This document shows positions 24,438-36,035 of a stretch of 64,000 bases of DNA, in pieces. Within the stretch, counting starts at the first letter, position 1. Each line of letters starts with the position of its first letter. The notes below the pieces were generated by a model that did no database searches, was not told the origin of the DNA, and worked only from the letters and a program-made list of their open reading frames with translations. Origin of the DNA: Cryptomeria japonica (Eukaryota; Streptophyta; Pinopsida; Cupressales; Cupressaceae); contig NC_081413.1 of the NCBI RefSeq assembly GCF_030272615.1, positions 337,277,302 to 337,341,301 of the forward strand, read 5' to 3'. The position numbers and the translations under genes are program-made.

Positions 24438-27400
24438 TGTTGGCTCCCAAATCAACATATCCTAAATCCTAGAGAAATAGCCACTAACTCATGATTAAAC
24501 TTTGGGATTGGACTTGGCCAACAAACAATATTCAACATAAGCTGCAATCTTCTACACTTTAGGCTCTGCAAAACCTAGGTGGGTTTACCTATTGCAATGT
24601 TGTCAATAATCTGGCTCTATGCTAACGAACAATGCACTATATAGAAGATGCTTTCAATGAAAATATACCAAGGAAATGTATAATATATTATTGATTCTAG
24701 CTTGAACCTTAGTTCTTATCACTTTTCTTGCATTGAAAGATGGCTCTAATTTATTTCTACTCCTAATACAGAAGAAATACAAGCTGAAATATAAAAGATG
24801 AAATAAGAATGGAAGGATGATCCACAAACTTGAAAGATATATGACAAGTGCCTATAAAATGGGATACAAAGTTTGTTGGTATTATGGATGTGTCGCATTA
24901 GTTTTGCAATTGATGTCAACACTTATCCTTCTAGAGATCTATTGTTATGTTGAACCGACACATTGCGTTCACCGGCAAGGACTTATGCATAGTCACCGGT
25001 ATATTGTTCACTGAAACTGATGATGACTTGTTATCATCTGGAGATCACTTGATTATGCCGAAGACATGGTTTGGATACTTGGTTTTGGTATTTTGGTTAA
25101 TGGTCTAATTGGGTTGACATATTTGCTGTTACTGACATATTGGTCTAGGTTATGGACCGGTATGTGTTATCTATTCCAGATCAGCACGACACGTTATGAA
25201 GATCATTTATTGATTGGATATTGTTGTAAATGTATTGAGCCGACATGATGCATCACATCTATACTTATTTGTAATTGATTTAATTGTAATATTCTTAATG
25301 AGTAGATGAGATATGACATGGTATGTAAGGTTATGGTATGGTATTGTAACATGGTATGTGCGAATATTGAAGATCATATGAGCAGACCATAGAGAAGGTT
25401 CAAGGAAGGTTTGAAGGTGTTTATCAGAGCTTAACTGGTACTGAATCCAACATTAGAGATGCTATTTTGAGTAGTACATTATTCTAGGATTTAACCATCC
25501 TACTATAGTCATTGTGACTCCCATTTGAGCAGTGTGCTCTAGACGGTTAGCCTTTATGCATGTGCATACCCCATTTGTATACACATACTATCTACAGTAG
25601 TATCATCTAATTGTGGGTAAGGTTTCCCATCGTGGTTTTTCCCCTTACAGGGTTTCCACGTCAAAATCTCTATGTTATGTGTTGTGGATGTTGTTTCTCT
25701 TTCTGTTTTATGCATTAAGTTTCATCGGTATTTATATTAACTGTTAATCTGTTAACTGACATTAAGTTTGGTTTACCGATATTAAGTATTAAGTTTGATT
25801 AATTTATAATTGGGTTGAAATTAATTGACAATTGATTCACCCCCCCTCTTAGTTGCCCTTCCAGTTCCTAACAAAGTCAAATAGAAGACCTAATGACAAA
25901 CAACACCATAGTATCAACATTAAGATTCAATACTAAACATTCAAGAATTGCTCAGAATGAGAATGCATTCATAAACTCCCCACACTCCCTTAGAACATTG
26001 TAGTACTCAAGACAAAATTTAATTCATTTACTTGAAATGAAGCCCATCAGAGAATACAAATTTCCCCTTAGAGAAGACAAACTACGAATGTCATTAACAT
26101 GGCAATTCATACAAAAAAACACAAGAGATAGGAACAAAATAAGAATGATCTCATTGATTTTGAGAAGATATATGATACATTTATGATACTGCTCTTCACT
26201 AATTCTGCAAAAGACTAACTGTCATTAAAATGCTTCTCAAATCCTATCTGATACATATGCATCAAAAAATCGGGTCCACTCTTCCTAGCCCTGAATTCCC
26301 TTTTATAACACAAGGGAGCAAAAACATGCCTTGGGCCAAGAAGGTACACCTGTCACAAATACATTGCATGGGACCCAAAAAATAGTGAAGTGCCCAACCT
26401 CCATTTCTACATGCCACCATCAATGCAAATAGCTACAAGAATAACCACCAAGACCTGGGATCATGAACCCTAGGACAACTAAGAAGTAACTACCTCAAGA
26501 CACATAGAGACCAACCACATTTATTCATCTTCAAATGTAGTCTGACTGACCTCTGAATCTGGATTTCCATATTTAGTAATCTATATGCATTGTGTCCTTT
26601 CTTTCTCAATCGGTGACCCTCTGGCGCAAACGAGGCGATGAAATCCCTTTGAAAGGAAACCCTCCGATATCATCGAGCCCTTCAACCATTTCTGTCCAAT
26701 CTGTATTAATGCTAGCCCTTCTAAAATGTCATCACCATGATGTTGCAGAAGAGGCCTTAAATCATCTACAACAATATCTATCCTATGTCGCATTATTGTC
26801 CTTATCTTCGCGGGAATGCCCAGTATAAGGAAAACTCTTCGCAAACAAGCCTACAAACCCTCCATGATCATTCACGCACAAAGAATATTTGAACAAAGTT
26901 TGAGTCTCAAATATTGATCTTCATCATCGCTAGCATATCGCACGGTTCAAATCGACCAATCTGACATTGACCATCTCCCATGGCAAGTGGACCTGTCAAC
27001 GCTTTGACGCGACACCTCCAACTCACCACTAGCCAATCACCTTTTCACTACTGTCAATGACCCCACCATTAGCTTACCTCAGGATAAGCTTTTCACTTCA
27101 TCTTCCTTTGCCATTTTTATCCTAGAGCATCAAAGGATGCACTTTACAGTCCCTCGACATAAGACATATTGTATTTCCTTCTGCCTTTTATCTAGAGTCT
27201 CTTTCCTTTGACTTTCGCGAGCCTCTGGAATAAAGATTTCATTTCTTATTTACTGATCCTCTTATCTCGGAGCCCAAGTATCCATGTGCATACTCCTACC
27301 GAAACCTAAAGTATCATTCGACATATGCTCTTTATTCCTCCGAGACAACTTTTTCTTTTTGTCATTCTGCTCCTTATCCTGGGACATAACCTTTGTTCCT

Positions 27401-27645
27401 GAGAAATCGCCTAGGGCAAAGAAAATTTCTTTATTTCTTTGTAAAATTATCTCAGAGCATCTCAACGCTAACTAAAAACTCCCCGGGGCAACCTTTCTAT
27501 AGTGATTTTACTCTTCAGAAGCTACCTCGGGATAACACTCTATCCCTTTGCAACTCTTTGCGAGGAGTTATCTCGGGCGCTCTTTGGATGCTGCTTTTTG
27601 CTCCTCGAGATAACTTTTCTCCTTTGTTTTTGCTCCTTTTATTAT
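24438..27645 (-). repeat. Tat-A 5' LTR, main part (split by two insertions)
   Basis: The block starts TGTTGGCTCCC and follows the 3' LTR (10462-13120) closely. It carries a 1000-bp solo LTR at 24874-25873 and is cut at 27645 by Tat-B. The remainder of this LTR lies at 42883-43323. Counting both parts and removing the 1005-bp insertion, it is 2644 bp, against 2659 bp for its partner. Like its partner it carries CTCGGGATAA-type words (for example around 27077 and 27527-27537), partly eroded. Confidence 0.87.
24874..25873 (+). mobile_element. Solo LTR, Ty1/copia-type, 1000 bp
   Basis: The Tat-A 3' LTR reads CAAAGTCAAATAG at the matching place (near 10875-10890). Here the sequence reads CAAAGTT, then TGTTGGTATTATGG...GTTCCTAACA, then AAGTCAAATAG. 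That gives a 1000-bp block with TG...CA ends and a 5-bp target duplication AAGTT/AAGTC (one mismatch). A segment near 25615-25665 (GGTTTCCCATCGTGG, TTACAGGGTTTCCACGTC) and the C-run near 25845 are typical of SIRE/Maximus-like copia LTRs. There is no internal region, so it is a solo LTR. The strand is assigned from those LTR words. Confidence 0.85.
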
Positions 27646-29489
27646 TGTTGTCACCAAGGATTACACCCGTGATTCTAAGTGCAAAACCAAGCAATCCTGT
27701 GAAACATGGAAACACCTTCGAGCCTATGGGTTGCTCAAAATGAAGGCGAATCTTCGAAGATCAGGCCGACTTCCTGTTTGGTGAATCTCTTGTAAATACT
27801 ATTGATAATAAAAAGGGATAGAAAGGGATAGAAAGCTTGCATGTAATGAAAATCTATTCTAATGAAGGTGATGCACCAAATATCTTATCTGAGATCTGCA
27901 ACCTGCTTAACTCACAAAGCCTTCAACAAATAACCTTGATTGCTTCACAACTCAATTGAACATGTAGATGCATAAACATTTCCTAGAAAGGGATGAATTT
28001 AATGAATGCATGAAGGAAAACAACAAGTTTTCACAACTTCCAGCAATTAAAATCAACTAACACAAACTAGAACCTGCAACTAACACGTATCTCTTTGCAC
28101 CACAAATTGACTGAATGAGATAAATTAGAGGATAAAAATCACAGGAAATAATCAAATCATTCATTCAATAAATAATACAAAAGTACCAAAAAGGAAATCT
28201 GATGTTATATTACTGAAAATAAAGGAGTGCTGCTATTACAAAAAACTCAAATACTGTTGAGCTACAATGCTTTTTTGCAAAAATGTGTATGCAAAAAAGA
28301 AAGAACTAGAGGGAAAAAAGGAGAGAAGGAATATATAGAAATCATGATGAATCCCCTTCAAAACCCTAAAAATGATTGCAAGGTCTGCATGAGAAAAAGC
28401 CTTGGGCGAATATGCCCAAAAATGGCATAAAAACTCATGCACAATACTGTAAAATAATAAACTTTACTACTCAAAAGGACTGCCACTGATCCTTCTATTT
28501 GAAAATCTGCATGTCCAAATGCGAAAAATAGCTATCCCCATGTGAAAGTTGCATGATGAACTGAACTGTGACTATATTAAAAAGAAATCCTACCGAGAAA
28601 ATCTTATGCATTCCCTGGCAACTGCTCTCCATGTTGAAACTTTCTGTTAAAAATGGTTGTGGAAATGATCTCCCTATTTCGCGAGCTTTCCAACGGTATG
28701 TAACACTTGCATATTCAGACAATCAATAAGCATCTACATTAATTTTTCATGTAGAAATCATCTCCTTGCTTGGCGGACTTTTCACCATTCAAACAACCAG
28801 TTTTGAGTCCACCGTGCAATTTTTTATTGCCAGCCACTAGATCGCCTAAATTAACCATGGCCGCTTGCATTAACTTTCCGTTTACTTTCTAGCAGGCCCC
28901 ATCGTTTGTCACCAAATCCGCATGATTATCCATTGAGAATTTTTCCACTGCAGTATGGCAACCACCGTCTGATCTGTCGGGAACCTACTTGATTTGATCA
29001 ACCTGCTCGAGCACTATCCTCGCTTGAGTCAACTATTTGACAAGTTCTATCAAAACATTGAGGTAACATCCAAACAAGGTTACCGATACCTGATGACTAC
29101 ACCAACTCGTTGCACTTTCTATTGGGTCATCGACATAACATCAACATGGGGCTTCCGATATCCGATGACTTCCTTGATCTCTTTTTCACTTTCTCCCGCA
29201 TTGATTCACACTTTCCCTGCACTGCTTCGCACTTTCCATCGGGTCATCGGATATCATCAAACTTGCTACTCTGATGTCCGATGGCTTCTGCATTGTTTCA
29301 CACTTTCTATCGCTCCTTCCATTGGGCCTTCGAAATAACATCAAATATGCTACTCTGATGTCCGATGGCTTCCCGCATTGTTGTGCACTTTATCCTACAC
29401 TTTTTGGGACAACATCAACATGGGTCTTCCCGATGTCCGATGGACCTGGGCTCACCTTGTCGCCAAGTCACGGCGATAACCCGACTGGC
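27646..29489 (-). repeat. Tat-B 3' LTR, truncated at its inner end
   Basis: The block matches 40492-42310 and includes degenerate ~60-80 bp subrepeats at about 29041-29450 with words such as CATCGGGTCATCG and GATGTCCGATGGCTT. Similarity stops at about 29489 (GGCAACC). The partner continues for another ~570 bp to 42882, so the inner end of this LTR, and the polypurine tract, have been deleted. About 35 bp near 27751-27785 is present here and absent from the partner. It is flanked by similar GGYGAATC words, as expected for a short deletion between direct repeats. Confidence 0.82.
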
Positions 29490-29831
29490 AACCTCTCAAG
29501 GGTGTTTGCCTGCTAAACAATAGAATCCATTAGCCTAGCATATCCATTAGGCATTGAGTCAATTTTTCTTTCCTCAAAATCTGGAACTGCATCTCAGCAT
29601 TCTAAACAAAACTGAAAAGGAAACTACAAAGGCTCTGCATACAACTGAGCCTGCACACCATGCAATCTGCACTTAAGGAAAATAGAAAAAAAAATGAACT
29701 GAAAAATCAATTGCGATGTGCTTGAAAGCACTTATTCAATTTAAACTACTACAACTCTTCTTATAGCTAAGCTTGATAAACTGCTGAAAAGAAAGAAATG
29801 CAACTATTCTACTATGTACATTTGCAAACTG
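29490..29831 (-). other. Tat-B 3' untranslated remnant
   Basis: This is AT-rich sequence between the truncated 3' LTR and the integrase C-terminus. No protein domain is seen. It is probably the 3' leader of the element that remained after the LTR-border deletion. Confidence 0.5.
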
Positions 29832-30958
29832 TTAGTACTCAATAGCATAGTTTGAGGTGAATCCCATTGACAGGGATTGGAAACACCTCTCCATCCAATT
29901 TAGCGAGCTAGAAAGCATTATTCTATTTGCATTCTGTGATAACATACGAGCCATCCCACATGTCATCAAACTTGATATGTCTACCAGGTCTATTTTTGAA
30001 TTCATCCCATTTGAAAACAAGATCACCCTGATTAAATATGCGTGGTGCAACTTTTCTATCAAAGGTTCTCTTCATTTGAGCATGGTGAATTTCTTATTTT
30101 CTGTATGCTTCCCTACGGGTTTCTTCTAACTCCATAAATTGAGCAAGCCTTATCTGCATTGGCTGCTCTTCAAGTAACTCAAACTCTTTTACATAATTCA
30201 AAGTTGGCAATTCAATTGAAATAGGTAACCTGGCTTCTTTGCCATAATTTAAAACATAAGGAGAGTTACCTGTTGATCTCTTTGGTGTAATTCTATTATC
30301 CCAAAGGGCTAACTTGAGATTTTCATGCCAAGTTCTTTGATTCTCAACAATGGTCTTCTTAATGAAGTTGATCAAGTTCTTGTTAGTTGATTCAGCTTGT
30401 CCATTACCCTGAGGGTAATAATTGGATGAAGTATTCAAGTATATATTAATCTGAAACTCTAAGACCAATGAAAGCTAAAGCATTATTAGAAATGATTGAT
30501 TCTGGGGTACCAAACCTGGACACTAAGTCTTGATTAGAAATTTAGGAAATAGAAGACTCATTAGCTTCTTTCAATGGAACTGCTTCTATCCACTTTGTGA
30601 AACAATCAATTGCTGTAAGAATCCATTTGTGACCTGCACTTGAAGGTGGATTAATAGGTCCTATAAATTCAAGCCCCCACTTTGCAAAAGGCTACTCTAC
30701 TTCAATTGGTTGCAAAGGCAAGGCTGCCAGCCTCTGTTTTCCTACAAACAATGAACATTTTTCACATTTCTTCACCCATGAGTGAGCATCTTTAAACATT
30801 TCAGGCCAATAATAACCAGCTCCCATAATTTTCAGGGCTGTTGTTCTTGCTGCAAAGTGACCTCCTACAGGTCCTTCATGAAATTCTTTTAGAACTTTTT
30901 CAATTTGATCTGGCTCAACGCATCTTAATAGAACATCGTTATAATATTTTTTAAACAA
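29832..30958 (-). pseudogene. Tat-B integrase, broken
   Basis: From 30958 leftwards: a linker with PDQIEKVLKEFHEG, an HHCC zinc finger (GGHFAARTTALKIM, GYYWPEMF, CEKCSLF), and a stop near 30690. The rve core keeps the first catalytic Asp (ILTAIDCFTKW, near 30610). The second is Asn (IISNNALAF), and the Glu is kept (GNGQAESTNK, in 30468-30094). The C-terminal region in another frame shows NQGDLVFKW and PGRHIKFDDMW. At least three frameshifts or stops are present. The damage is lighter than in the Tat-A integrase. Confidence 0.82.
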
Positions 30959-31006
30959 AATACCATCTATTAAAGCACAAGGAATGGCTTGTAGCTTGAA
31001 ATACCT

Positions 31007-31645
31007 TCATTTTGATATGTCTAATCCTTCCAGACAGTCACCAGTTTGTAAATAATGGACAATTTGCTGATTCCAAGTGACTGGCAAAGCTGGGGCAGCA
31101 AGTTGTTCTTCATTATTAAGCATTGTTTCAACTTGTTGCTCCTCTTCTTTACTATTTTCTGTACTTCCAGCAAGTTGTTCACATAAACCCTTGCCTCTAA
31201 CTAGCTTGGTTACCTTGATAGAGATGTCATATTCCATTGCCTTAGTAATCCAACCAACCCTTTTGTCATTTATGTCTTTGTTGAGCAAAAAATCTTTCAC
31301 TGCAGGATGAGCAACCATAAGTTGAATCTTATTGTTAGAGAGCATGTGCCTAAATTTCTTAAGGCTTCTTATTACTGCTAACACATGCTTTTCTACAAAT
31401 GAGTATCTAGTCTCATAATCATGCAAAATCTGGCTAAAGAAAGCAACTGGCTATTCTAAGCCTTTATCATCTTGCTGACACAATATTATAGAAATAGTAT
31501 CCTCACTCCCAAAAGCATATAGATTAAAATCTTTCTTAAAATCACGATTAATGAGAGTAGGGGTTGCTGCAATTGCCTCTTTCATTTCTTCAAAACTATT
31601 CTTACCTTCCTTGGTCCACTGAAAAGGAATATTTTTTTTAAGCAT
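31007..31645 (-). pseudogene. Tat-B second (gypsy-type) RNase H, catalytically degenerate
   Basis: The frame 31645-31451, then after a TAG 31426-31007, matches the gypsy RNase H and following tether: FQWTKEGKNSFEEMKEAI, NLYAFGSEDTIS, then HDYETRYSFVEKHVLAVI, KKFRHML. The position of the first catalytic Asp (normally Y-x-D-A-S) reads YAFGSE, so the Asp is absent. This agrees with the idea that the other RNase H of this element does the catalysis. The tail to 31007 is an acidic linker. Confidence 0.78.
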
Positions 31646-31657
31646 GGTTGTAAGTGG

Positions 31658-32773
31658 CTACATTAATGCTACAAAATTTGGAACAAACCTTATGATAAAG
31701 TTAATCCTACCTATGAAACTCTGGAGTCCCTTTTTATGTGCTGGTAATAACAATGCAAGTATGGCTGTGATCCTCTCAGGGTCTATTGAAATCCCATGCT
31801 TTGAAACAATATATCCCAACAACTTGCCTTCATGAATAGAAAATATGCTCTTTTTGGGATTTAATGAGACTCCATATTCCCTGCATCTCTCAAATATCTG
31901 TCTGAGATGGTCAAGATGTTCATTAGCCTTTTTAAAAAAAATAGTTACATCATCTAGGTAAACCAAAACAAACTTGCTAAACAGACCTTGAAATGCCATA
32001 TCCATTGCATGCTGAAATGTTGCCCCTGCATTGGTTAGTCCAAATGACATTTTATTATAAGCCATTGTACCCCACTTGGTGGTAAATGCTGTTTTGTACT
32101 GGTCTTCTTCTTTGACTAGAATTTGGTTATATCCTGAATAACCATCAAGTAATGAGAATCTCTTTGAATCTGATACAACCTGCAAAATTTTCTCCATTGA
32201 GGGCAGCGGGTAATGGTCTTTCAGGGATGCTCTATTTAGGTCTCTAAAATAAACACATAGTCTAAGTTCACCATTGTTTTTCCTAATGAGAACTAGAATG
32301 GACACCCATGATGTGTGCTTGATTGGAAATATGATGTTTCCTTCAATCAACTTATTTAACTCAGTCCTCATAAGATGTTCTAATTTTGGATTAAGAGACC
32401 TTTGTTTCTACATTACTGGTTTTGCATTATCTACTAGCTCTATGGTATGCTGAGCTAAATGAGTATCAAATCCTTTCAAATATTCATACCTCCATGCAAA
32501 TATGTCATTGAATTCTTGACAAAGTTTTACAAAAGTATGTTTTTCTTGAAGGGTACATACCTTGCCAATTTTCAGTAGCTTGCCCTTGAATATTTCAACA
32601 GGTTCATAATATTCTTCCTTCACAAACATGCTGCCTTTATCCTTCCTGACCCGATCATCTATATTTAAAATAGATTCAAGGGTTACCAGACCCTTGGGCA
32701 GCTTGGATAAACTGATTTTCATATTGATCATTGAACTTACGCTGATTTCCAACAGAAAACTCAGTTTCTTCAA
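31658..32773 (-). pseudogene. Tat-B reverse transcriptase with intact YLDD box
   Basis: Two parts lie in the same frame, 32773-32408 and 32371-31658, separated by one TAG at a position where related elements have a sense codon. The second part contains the whole palm and thumb: IKHTSWVSILVLIRK, LCVYFRDLN (normally V-D-F/Y-R), SLLDGYSGYNQI, MSFGLTNAGATFQ, VLVYLDDVTIF (catalytic YLDD intact), YGVSLNPKKSIF and KLLGYIVSKHGI. The Asp of the LCVDFR motif is Tyr. The preceding additional RNase H frame overlaps by about 100 nt in another frame, marking a frameshift near 32700-32770. Confidence 0.87.
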
Positions 32774-33536
32774 TTAGGAAATTAGTAATATGCTCATTTG
32801 AGTCAAAAACCTGCCAATTAACAGTGTTATATGAAACTAAGGGCCTTACTGCAACTTTAACATATTGTTGTCTATCAATATTTTCCAGTTCTTTTGGAAT
32901 ATTGAACTGAGCTCTTAAAGCAGCAAGCCTATCTGCTTCTTTATTTTGACTTCTAGGTATGGACAACAGATTAAATGTATCAAAATCTTCAATTAAATTC
33001 CAAATTCTATGCTTGTACATCTTCAACACATCATATTTGATGACATGGATATTCCTTACTTGGTTCACAACTAGTTCACTATCACCAAAAACTTGTAAAC
33101 ATTTAACTTTTTTCTGCCTAGCCCATTCTAAGCCATGTGCTAATGATTCATACTCAACTATATTGTTTGTACAACTAAAATAAAATCTGAAAGTAGTGTA
33201 GTATCTCATACCTTCGGGTGAAACTAGCATAACACCACCTCTAGAACCATTCTTACCTCTTGAACCATCAAAATAAAGACGCCAAACCTCATTTTTTCGT
33301 TGTTCTGATTGCTGGTCAAGTGGAATATCCTTTTTTTCAAGCTTAGGAATAATATAATCCTCCTCATGAATCATATAAACACCAAGACCTATTTCATCCA
33401 TGTTGATGAAAGGATCTTCTGCAATATTCTGGGCTGCCCACTCATCCAAATTCACATCAGGTATGCCTTGAAATAGTTGTATCTGAATCCTGGATAGGTG
33501 GCAACTCCTCATGGTCTCCGATGGCAAGATCTGCAT
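32774..33536 (-). pseudogene. Tat-B additional RNase H upstream of RT, catalytic residues kept
   Basis: An open frame of 286 codons (33536-32676) holds an acidic N-terminal linker (residues 1-85) and then an RNase H. It reads LYFDGSRGKNG (Asp90), NIVEYESL (Glu128), VFGDSELV (Asp152) and NKEADRLAAL (Asp202). All four catalytic residues are present. The domain lies between protease and RT, in the same place as in Tat-A. It resembles RNase H of the archaeal/plant type. The uninterrupted frame contrasts with the decay of the rest of the element. Confidence 0.82.
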
Positions 33537-33561
33537 TTATAAGACTTGGGGTATATGTTTC

Positions 33562-33960
33562 TCAGTGGCAAGTGGCTTGGGGTTCTGACTTAATGGGAAC
33601 CTTAGTATCATATCGGGTTCTAAAAAACAAGTGTGACCAATCAGCAGAAAGGTATCCTCCTAATTTTGCGGTGAAATCTCTAGATACACAAATAACAAAG
33701 TGTGGAGGTAAGTCAACCATGTACATGTCCTGAGGTATTACAAAATTAGGACAAGCATGCAAGGTCAAACCAAGATCTTTGACCAATCCAACTGACTTAA
33801 TTGCTATTCCATCTAATTGTACAACTCCTGTAGCAACAAACTCATAAATTAGACCATTTATCTGCAAGGTCTTTGGGCATAATTGAACTACTCGCTCCCG
33901 AGTCTATCAAGCAATTATGGACTAGATGGTTGCCAATTATCAATGTTACAAAAAATGGAG
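33562..33960 (-). pseudogene. Tat-B aspartic protease, frameshifted
   Basis: The catalytic motif LIDSGASSSIMP is read near 33873-33907 on the minus strand. A 1-nt shift near 33870 moves to the frame 33867-33562, which gives QLDGIAIKSVGLVKDLGLTLH and a VSRDFTAKLGGYLSADWSHLFF end. That end is the normal protease-to-linker boundary of Tat-type elements. The protease processes the polyprotein; this copy is split by the frameshift. Confidence 0.78.
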
Positions 33961-34244
33961 CAGGCTTTGGTGCTGATTATTCTTAACTGGGATATCATTA
34001 GCTAGTGCAACTCTAGGTTGATCTTTTTAAGGCTCATTAGTCAAGGAAAAATTATCCAATTTATCTCTCATCAATTCTTTTTGTCTAGGAATTTGCAATG
34101 CATCTATCATTGTCGTGGAAATAGTGGTTTTTGCCATAGATTCAACAATATTAAAAGGAATACCACTAACCTTATGTTGTACTTTTTGGAACATCAGGCT
34201 CTTGATGGGCTGGTTTTAACTAAGATTGAACTTTCTGCTATTAT

Positions 34245-34798
34245 TTAGGTGCTATAGGCTATCCTCTTGGTAAAATCTGCAGGTGGAGGTATACTAACAG
34301 CTTGCTGACTTGTAGAAGCTTGTTGTTTTCCTTTATCTGGATGTTGTTTGGATTTATTCTGTTGCTGTCCTCTATTTATAGCTGCTTGTTGATGAATTGC
34401 AGCTTGCTGTCCAATGTCAATAGCACGTTTCTTTGATCTTGTATTAGTTGCAACAGGTGAAAAAGGTATATTTTGTGCTTGCGGATAATTAACTCCACAA
34501 AATTCCTCACCTTGCCAATTTATCATAGCCACCTCAGGACCTTCTAGTTCTTCATTTGTACCTACATCCTGATAAGACATGTTATTCTGAACCATCAAAG
34601 CTTGTGATTGAGCATTCATTGCATTTTGGCATGATGCTTGATTATGAGGTCGTTGGCAAGGAAAACACCACTCTTGTGCCAAATTGTTCTGAGAAGGAAC
34701 GATTTCTTTAGAATTGCTAGTAGTATTCTGATTATACTGCTGGTTTTGCCTATTGTTGTAGTTCCTCCTTTGATTTCGAGCATCAACTTGGTAGTTAG
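34245..34798 (-). pseudogene. Tat-B Gag C-terminal part with zinc-knuckle-like motif
   Basis: The open frame 34682-34245 starts at WCFPCQRPHNQASC, a C-x2-C-x3-H-x4-C knuckle variant. It continues through an acidic segment to a Gln/Lys-rich tail (QQAAIHQQAAI, QQQNKSKQ) that leads into the protease. Upstream (34683-34798) lies part of a duplicated gag linker cut by copia-D at 34798. Confidence 0.72.
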
Positions 34799-35239
34799 TG
34801 TTGGTGTAAATAATTATTCATCTTGGATATTATTACACCTTACTTAAGTTTACTTAGGAAATGCATTTCATAGTAGTTTGGGTATGAGAAACTTGGGTGT
34901 TTGTGCCACATTGGGATAGTGTGTGTAGGAGAATTTCCACCTTTTATGGTGTGATCTTATTGTTACACTCCACATTCAGTGGGTGATCCACCTCATGTGG
35001 AATATTGTATTATTTCTCCTACCTACCCTTGTTTCTTATTGAGCCACATGTCATGTTTGTGTGCTCACATATCCATATAGCCTTGCCTACATAAGGAGGC
35101 TCATATTCATTGTATGTAACGATTGATGATCCGGTTGATTAGTATTTTCATCTTGATAGAATATAGTTTATTTCTATCATCTATTTTGTCTCTCTTATTT
35201 GTTCTTTCCATTGCCTCTTGATCTTGGCAAAATCTCACA
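34799..35239 (+). repeat. copia-D 5' LTR
   Basis: This 441-bp LTR runs from TGTTGGTGTAAAT to AAAATCTCACA. It differs from 38465-38901 by about 11 substitutions and two short indels counted by eye. A run reading TATCCATATAGCCTTGCCTA near 35070-35090 may hold the core promoter. Its length and TGTTG...CA ends are usual for copia LTRs. Confidence 0.92.
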
Positions 35240-35252
35240 TGGTATCAGAGCC
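35240..35252 (+). other. copia-D primer-binding site
   Basis: TGGTATCAGAGCC follows the 5' LTR without a gap and is the canonical plant initiator methionine tRNA primer site. Confidence 0.92.
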
Positions 35253-36035
35253 ATTAGAGTGCCATTAGTTTGCCAATTGAGAGAAATTTGGGGTTTTCAT
35301 TTTGGAGCTTTCTATTGAAGGTTTTTATTGGATCTTGTTAGGTCAAATATGCGGTCACCATTGGATTGAAAAGGTCCAAGAAAGTCAGCTTTGCCTTTTG
35401 TTTCATCCAAATCAGACTTCGGAGGACAAATCTAGAGGTATTTGAAGTTTGAAGTTGCAACGGAAATTTTCCAGAAATTATAATTTTGCAGACAATATTC
35501 AAATAGTGATATCTCACTCATCCAGACTCCTTTTTTTGATAATTTTATTTTGTTTTGGGTTATAATTTTGTAATCTGTACAGTGGTGCAAGATTTTTCTG
35601 TTTTTTGAATACAATTTTTCAAAAATCATAAAATCCCAATTTTTACAACTTTGGAGGCTTTATTTGGGCTCATATCGACTCCTTTTCAGGTGCCGTTTTT
35701 TTGAGAGTGCATAATTTTTTGTCTACTTTCAAAATCAGCCATTTGTTTGCAGTGATTGTTAGTAGAAATTGTACTTTTAGAATTTGGTCACTTTTTGGCC
35801 TATTTGGTACTTGTATTTTGCTTGGATCTCAGTTTAGATCACTAGCATTATTTGTTGAAGTCTCTTAGATCTCATTTTGAGAATTCGTAAATTGAAATCA
35901 GAAGTCCACTTTTCCTTGTTTTTCAAGTGGCCCATTGTATATGCACTAAGTATAAAGTGCCAAAATCACCATTTTGGGGGGGTGTCTTGTGTGATTGTGC
36001 CTCTCTCTATCTTGTGTTTTTTCATTTTTGGTGCT
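35253..36035 (+). other. copia-D leader
   Basis: This 783-bp T-rich leader between primer site and gag ATG has no reading frame of note. It is long for a copia element. It presumably carries packaging signals; nothing specific is visible. Confidence 0.6.

Noticed and set aside
29041-29450. CRISPR-like or satellite array
   Set aside because: Units are degenerate, unequal in length and without constant repeats and unique spacers; this is plant nuclear LTR sequence.
29274-29516. Plus-strand frames in the Tat-B LTR
   Set aside because: They follow the LTR subrepeats, appear similarly in both LTRs and show no motif.
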